The translations under genes and the position numbers were made by a program. A model generated the notes under the pieces. That model did no database searches and was not told where the DNA came from. It was given only the letters and a program-made list of their open reading frames with translations. A stretch of 64,000 nucleotides of DNA. Source: Cliona cf. orientalis (Eukaryota; Porifera; Demospongiae; Clionaida; Clionaidae). Position 1 is the stretch's first letter. The number at the start of each line of letters is the position of its first letter. The stretch lies in the NCBI GenBank assembly GCA_963930775.1, contig OZ005697.1:5788292-5852291 (forward strand), in the 5' to 3' direction. This document shows, piece by piece, positions 60,101-64,000 of this stretch.

Positions 60101-60401
60101 GGAGAAGAGGAAAGATGTACCGCGAAGATTTGATGTGATGCAGCTCGCAAAGTCACTGTTCTCAGAGAAACTTTCAGAAAGTGACTCATTCTTGCACAAA
60201 AATGGACTGACTCCATTTCAGAGTGTTCATAGATTAATGGATGAGGTTACTACCTCTAAAGACAGAGTAATAGAGCTCATGGAGACATTAAATTCTAAAG
60301 AGAAGGAAGGGCGGATACTTGGCCTCACTCAGCGCGATCCAGCTTCGGTGTATCAAAATGGAACAGCCAGCATGAGTCAACAATTTGTAACATCAAGATG
60401 A
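57185..60401 (+). CDS. Gene K: divergent, longer member of the RPWF family
   Basis: Three exons: 57185-58074, 58564-59389 and 59595-60401, phases 2 and 0, giving 840 residues. The phases match gene I. It has a signal peptide (MKVLLALYFLPFVLIVDA), a PLKYDDFYPG motif and TIYPFTFIPDDWYQ, then coiled coil, IHRPWFDETIF (RPWF near 556-559) and VPGAQVIGYI. It differs from I and J by extra cysteines between the coiled coil and RPWF, and by a C-terminal extension of about 150 residues. The extension begins after a basic KRRRRS cluster that looks like a furin-type cleavage site. The Gly/Ser-rich segment of I and J is missing here. A released C-terminal fragment is possible. Confidence 0.83.
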
Positions 60402-61058
60402 AAAATTAATTGTGCTAAAAGAACTTCCTAATAGCTTAGTTTTGAAATGGTAGCTAATTGAACACCCTACTGTATTTGTATTGAATCTCAGATTATGAGA
60501 ATTACTAAACATGCACTTCTGAATCACCAGGCGAGTTAGTTTGGATTTGATAATCAGCACTACTTATATACACTGCATACTCTACATCTACTGTACAGTA
60601 TCTAAGTCACTCAGTGATTAAGCTTACAACTTAGAAACCCAGTTTTTGGTACCTCGATCAACTTGCATCATGTTACTATAGCAGCCTCATGCCTGAGTCT
60701 AAACAAGGACCTATAGTCATTAGAGTACTTCAGATACTTATAATCCTCAGGCTTCGCTTTTGGAAGTATCTTCAGTACCTGGAGTCCCTTGGCTTCAATG
60801 TCTAACCTATAGAGTTTACTGGTACGATAGAAGTAGTGTATGATTGCCTCTCCCGAAATACTAGCTATAATTAGTTGCTCTTAAATTTCAGAGCTGGAAA
60901 TTTTGTTGCACAAATAAACATAATAATAGCAATTTAGAAATGAAATTTTAGTTACAGCATACTTTTCAGAGGGAGTCACTTCCCCCAAATACATTGCTAT
61001 CTTTCCTGCTAGAAATACATAAACTGTATATTGTCACAGCATAATAATATAATATTAC
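60402..61058. other. Convergent intergenic stretch between K and L
   Basis: 657 bp of AT-rich DNA between the 3' ends of K and L. AATAAA-like signals occur (about 60913). Beyond a weak inverted repeat near 60724-60780 nothing is recognised. Confidence 0.6.
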
Positions 61059-62303
61059 CTAAATGCTGCCATAATAGCCAGTATCACTGGTATTGAAAGG
61101 TGACTCTTCAGAATCTGTGTCAGAGTGTGGTATGTCAAAGTAAGTATAACTGGGCTGAGAGATACGGTCTGACTTCGGTACACTAGCCCGGCGTGCGATA
61201 GTTATAGAGGCTACTACTTCAGCACGGTTCAGTGATGTGTTATGTCTTGACCTGCGACATTTGCGAACCATCTTCTTGAAAAATTTGTGTATGATCTGTC
61301 CAATAGGGTGGAAGCACAGGAAGTAGCCGAGGGGGAATACCAGCACTCCAATGGGAAAGGCTAGAGCATGTGTCAACCACAGACCATACAGCTGCTGGCG
61401 ACGAGATCGGAGTGTGTACACTCGACATGAAACACTACACAGGATCAGCAAGATGTGAATAAACTTAAAACCGAGAACGTAAAGGGTTCGCTTAAGAAGA
61501 CGGCGAACCTCTTTGAAGGAGATTGCTAATTTAAAGTAGACGACCAAAAAAATCAGACTAGCAATGACTCCTGCCACTCCTAATGTCATGTACAAGCCAT
61601 AAAAGGCCATTTGCATTGATAAACCCGTGGGTTCACAGTTATCATTCAGTGATCGCACAAAGCACCAGGGACCAGCAATGCCATATTTTTGCTGGATCAG
61701 TGGAGGTAGAGCAAATACCGTCGCGATGGTCACTGGTATGGTAATGTATACGATTTCAATAATCACACCACAATGCTTGAACCCACACTGGGGGAGCCGA
61801 GTTCCTCCTATCTTTGAGACAACAAGGTAGAGAAGATGGGTAATAATTTCATAGGAAAAAATAAATGTCAGTACATATGTCCATACAAGTGAAAACCCAA
61901 CTCCAATACACACACTTTCTTGTCCCTTATAGTGCCACAGGTGCTCTATACTGACTACGCCAGAAATTTCACTTAACAGGGTTGCAATAATCAGGTAGAG
62001 GTACAGTCGCTGGTACAAACTTGAATACACTTTGTAGTAGACCAGGAAAGATAAAATGGCGCAAATAATTATGGTACCAAGTACTGCTGCTATACTTCTC
62101 ACTAGGTTGAGGGATTTCCAATCTGCTTCTGTAAAATTGGTACAGTTCATATTGAACTGTGATCCATTTAGGTCAGTGTACAGCTCCATATTCATACGCC
62201 TCAGAAAATCACGATTAATGTCACGAAGACTTAGTGGTGGTAGTTTACTGTCTCGTGTCACCAGGGCCTTCTTTATCTGAACTTCCTTGATGCTGCACTG
62301 CAC
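61059..62303 (-). CDS. Gene L: seven-transmembrane G protein-coupled receptor
   Basis: Single-exon frame of 414 residues. After about 65 extracellular residues with N-glycosylation sites there are seven hydrophobic helices: near 68-90, 98-121, 130-160, 177-203, 230-262, 272-298 and 308-332. A cysteine at the start of helix 3 (SVCIG) and one in loop 2 (GPWCF) form the expected disulphide pair. The GPWCF pattern and helix spacing recall class B/adhesion and cAMP-type receptors rather than rhodopsin-type, and no DRY or NPxxY is present. The tail has basic clusters and many Ser/Thr and acidic residues, as in regulated receptors. The ligand is unknown. The first Met is used; a shorter N-terminus is possible. 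Confidence 0.88.
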   Translation of the reverse strand: MQCSIKEVQIKKALVTRDSKLPPLSLRDINRDFLRRMNMELYTDLNGSQFNMNCTNFTEADWKSLNLVRSIAAVLGTIIICAILSFLVYYKVYSSLYQRLYLYLIIATLLSEISGVVSIEHLWHYKGQESVCIGVGFSLVWTYVLTFIFSYEIITHLLYLVVSKIGGTRLPQCGFKHCGVIIEIVYITIPVTIATVFALPPLIQQKYGIAGPWCFVRSLNDNCEPTGLSMQMAFYGLYMTLGVAGVIASLIFLVVYFKLAISFKEVRRLLKRTLYVLGFKFIHILLILCSVSCRVYTLRSRRQQLYGLWLTHALAFPIGVLVFPLGYFLCFHPIGQIIHKFFKKMVRKCRRSRHNTSLNRAEVVASITIARRASVPKSDRISQPSYTYFDIPHSDTDSEESPFNTSDTGYYGSI

Positions 62304-62360
62304 TGTACTGTGACCTTAACGTAATTGTCGAGAGGGATCAGGTACAATGATTTAAATGAT

Positions 62361-62404
62361 ACGCATGCGCAGGTTGTGTGGGGTATCCTTTTAACGCATG
62401 CGCA
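62361..62404 (-). promoter_or_regulatory. Paired GCATGCGCA sites upstream of gene L
   Basis: ACGCATGCGCA occurs at 62361-62371 and again at 62394-62404, about 60 and 90 bp before the gene L start. The motif resembles the NRF1 half-palindrome. Regulation is inferred only from spacing and repetition. Confidence 0.45.
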
Positions 62405-64000
62405 CTAGCTGTAGACGAGATGATAATAACATTATGATCCGAGGGCCGCCTTTTTTTGATACATTGACGAAATCAGCGGTAAGGTTATTTCAATTCACCG
62501 TTACAGAGGTAAGTAGTATTTGCACAATATTATGGTTTCTGAAATATCAGACGACCATTTACCTGAGGGCTATGACCCAAGTGTGACGTTTATATTATGT
62601 ACAGGAAGGAGTGGGGAGGGTCTATCCTCGCGCCCAGCTCCTACGCATCCCCCCACGAGAAACACTAGGGTCTGGGGAATTGTACACATCTGACTTGTCT
62701 CCGTTCTGCAATTTTCAGGCACCAATCAAACACTGGGGTATTGAAAATTTTTGACAAATTGAAGAAGACAAGATTTTGTTGAAGACAACACTTTGGTGCC
62801 AAAATACAGCTTGGCACCCCACACAAAAGCTCACATTGACACAATTTTTATCAATTTTATTTGACGACAAACAAAATAGTACGGCACATTCTGTTATGTA
62901 CAATAATAATTATGTATATTATCCCACTGTACATTTTCAAAACTTTGGAGGGGGGGGGGTGGACATATTTTTGGGTATCAAAACATTGTGCCATTCTCTT
63001 TTGGTGATACTTGCATTTTGATTTCCTTTTAGCTAAAAATAATAGCCGCTTCTGCCCAAAGTGTTTGAATGGTGACGTGAAAGGGTGAGCACATACTATG
63101 AACCCCCCCAAAAAATTTAAACATTGAATGCTCTAGCTAATATAAAATTCAGGCCAATGAATGTAGCTACTGCCTTAAATTGAGCAAAATTCACGATATA
63201 AGAAGAGAGCTATACCTACAGCTGAAGAATCAGAAGCAATTAAGCATTCATCCTTGACGCCGCTGTAGGTTGTTCTGGCACCAACTACGGTCCAATACTG
63301 CCATATCAGCACCCCTGATCAAATTGCGGTATGCATGCAGCATGTTAAAATACACGCATGCATATGTGACTTGGCTATTGTCTAGCTAAAATTGTAGCAT
63401 TTTATGTGTAGTGATAATGCGCTCATATGCTCCTGCTAATAATGAGAAGTGGTCATAGATCAACGGAGCTACGTATACAGTAATGATTCTGGACGATCAA
63501 CCTGTGGCAATGAAAGGAGCCATAACTTGGTAACGGATTTAGCTATGATTAGTATGAACAGGAAACACAAACCAAGTGTTAGCTGAGTGAATGGCCTTTC
63601 TTCTGAATCTTGAATCAAGTGACTCAGTTATTAAAACGCACGCTTTGTGATTGCTCTATGGAAATTTGTATGCAAAAATCTGTTTTAGTGCGTAACTCGA
63701 ACAAACTTTGTTCTTTCAACAGGAAACATCCAGCGCTGAATAGGTCTCATCGAGAGGAAGTTATCGACACCTTAACCATTAAATTTTGAATTCCTATCGC
63801 CACCACTTTGTGATATCAAGCCGAAAAATCGGGCATCCGGAATCGCTATGTGCTCTCTACTTTCTCTCTAGGAGATGTAGTTATTTATAAGTCCATTTCA
63901 GGGACAGTTGTCTCTCTCCATCTTTTCCAAGTTTCTATGCAAATCCACAGAGCCTGTATCCAGGTAAAGCAATATGAACATAATGTGCACCACTAGCCAA
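62405..64000. other. Non-coding end of the window
   Basis: About 1.6 kb with no frame longer than about 85 codons that looks protein-like. It contains a short G run (near 62949). No MITE ends or splice-bounded domains were found. Confidence 0.6.

Noticed and set aside
49687..60401. Bacterial contamination or recent bacterial transfer as the source of the RPWF family
   Set aside because: All three genes have GT-AG introns at conserved positions, eukaryotic signal peptides and sit among animal genes; old transfer cannot be excluded but is not shown.

Overview
This is animal nuclear DNA. It is AT-rich, its genes are split by GT-AG introns, and its products are secreted or membrane proteins built from metazoan extracellular modules: Kunitz, TIL, sushi/CCP and a SEA-like stem. 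A family-2-like seven-helix receptor, a Gypsy LTR retrotransposon and many small TA-flanked MITEs are also present. Gene density, short shared promoters and domain mixtures fit a demosponge (Amphimedon-like). That assignment is inferred from style, not from a search.

Layout. (1) 1-12411, minus strand: four tandem paralogous secreted genes (A 1332-3142, B 4657-6743, C 7124-9465, D 9943-12411). Each has a signal-peptide exon, two exons of a Cys/Trp/Pro-rich repeat and one to three Kunitz exons; decayed Kunitz copies lie between them. (2) 12579-17005: an apparently intact, very young Gypsy element with one gag-pol frame, identical 200-bp LTRs and a CTGCA target duplication, sitting 167 bp upstream of gene D. 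(3) 17238-23645, minus: gene E, 14 exons, a type I membrane protein. Its N-terminal module is that of A-D; its C-terminal module (TIL, SEA-like stem, membrane helix) is that of gene F. (4) 23855-33416, plus: gene F, divergent from E, with up to 11 TIL exons expanded by recent tandem duplication. (5) 33417-43405: about 10 kb without a recognisable gene, full of nested fold-back elements, TA-flanked MITEs and a LINE relic. (6) 43406-60401: alternating genes G(+), I(-), H(+), J(-), K(+). G and H are sushi-domain membrane proteins. I, J and K belong to a secreted family of about 700-840 residues that I cannot name. (7) 61059-62303, minus: gene L, a seven-helix receptor.

How the genes relate. Coding exons in A-F join in matched phases (mostly 1-1), and the frames close exactly in every model built here, so the locus reads as a record of exon shuffling and tandem duplication. 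G/I and H/J form two convergent pairs, which looks like duplication of a two-gene unit. E/F, I/H and J/K are head-to-head pairs sharing 119-209 bp of DNA. Products are predicted to act outside the cell or at its surface, as protease-inhibitor-like, adhesion-like or sensing proteins. No pathway can be read directly from the sequence.
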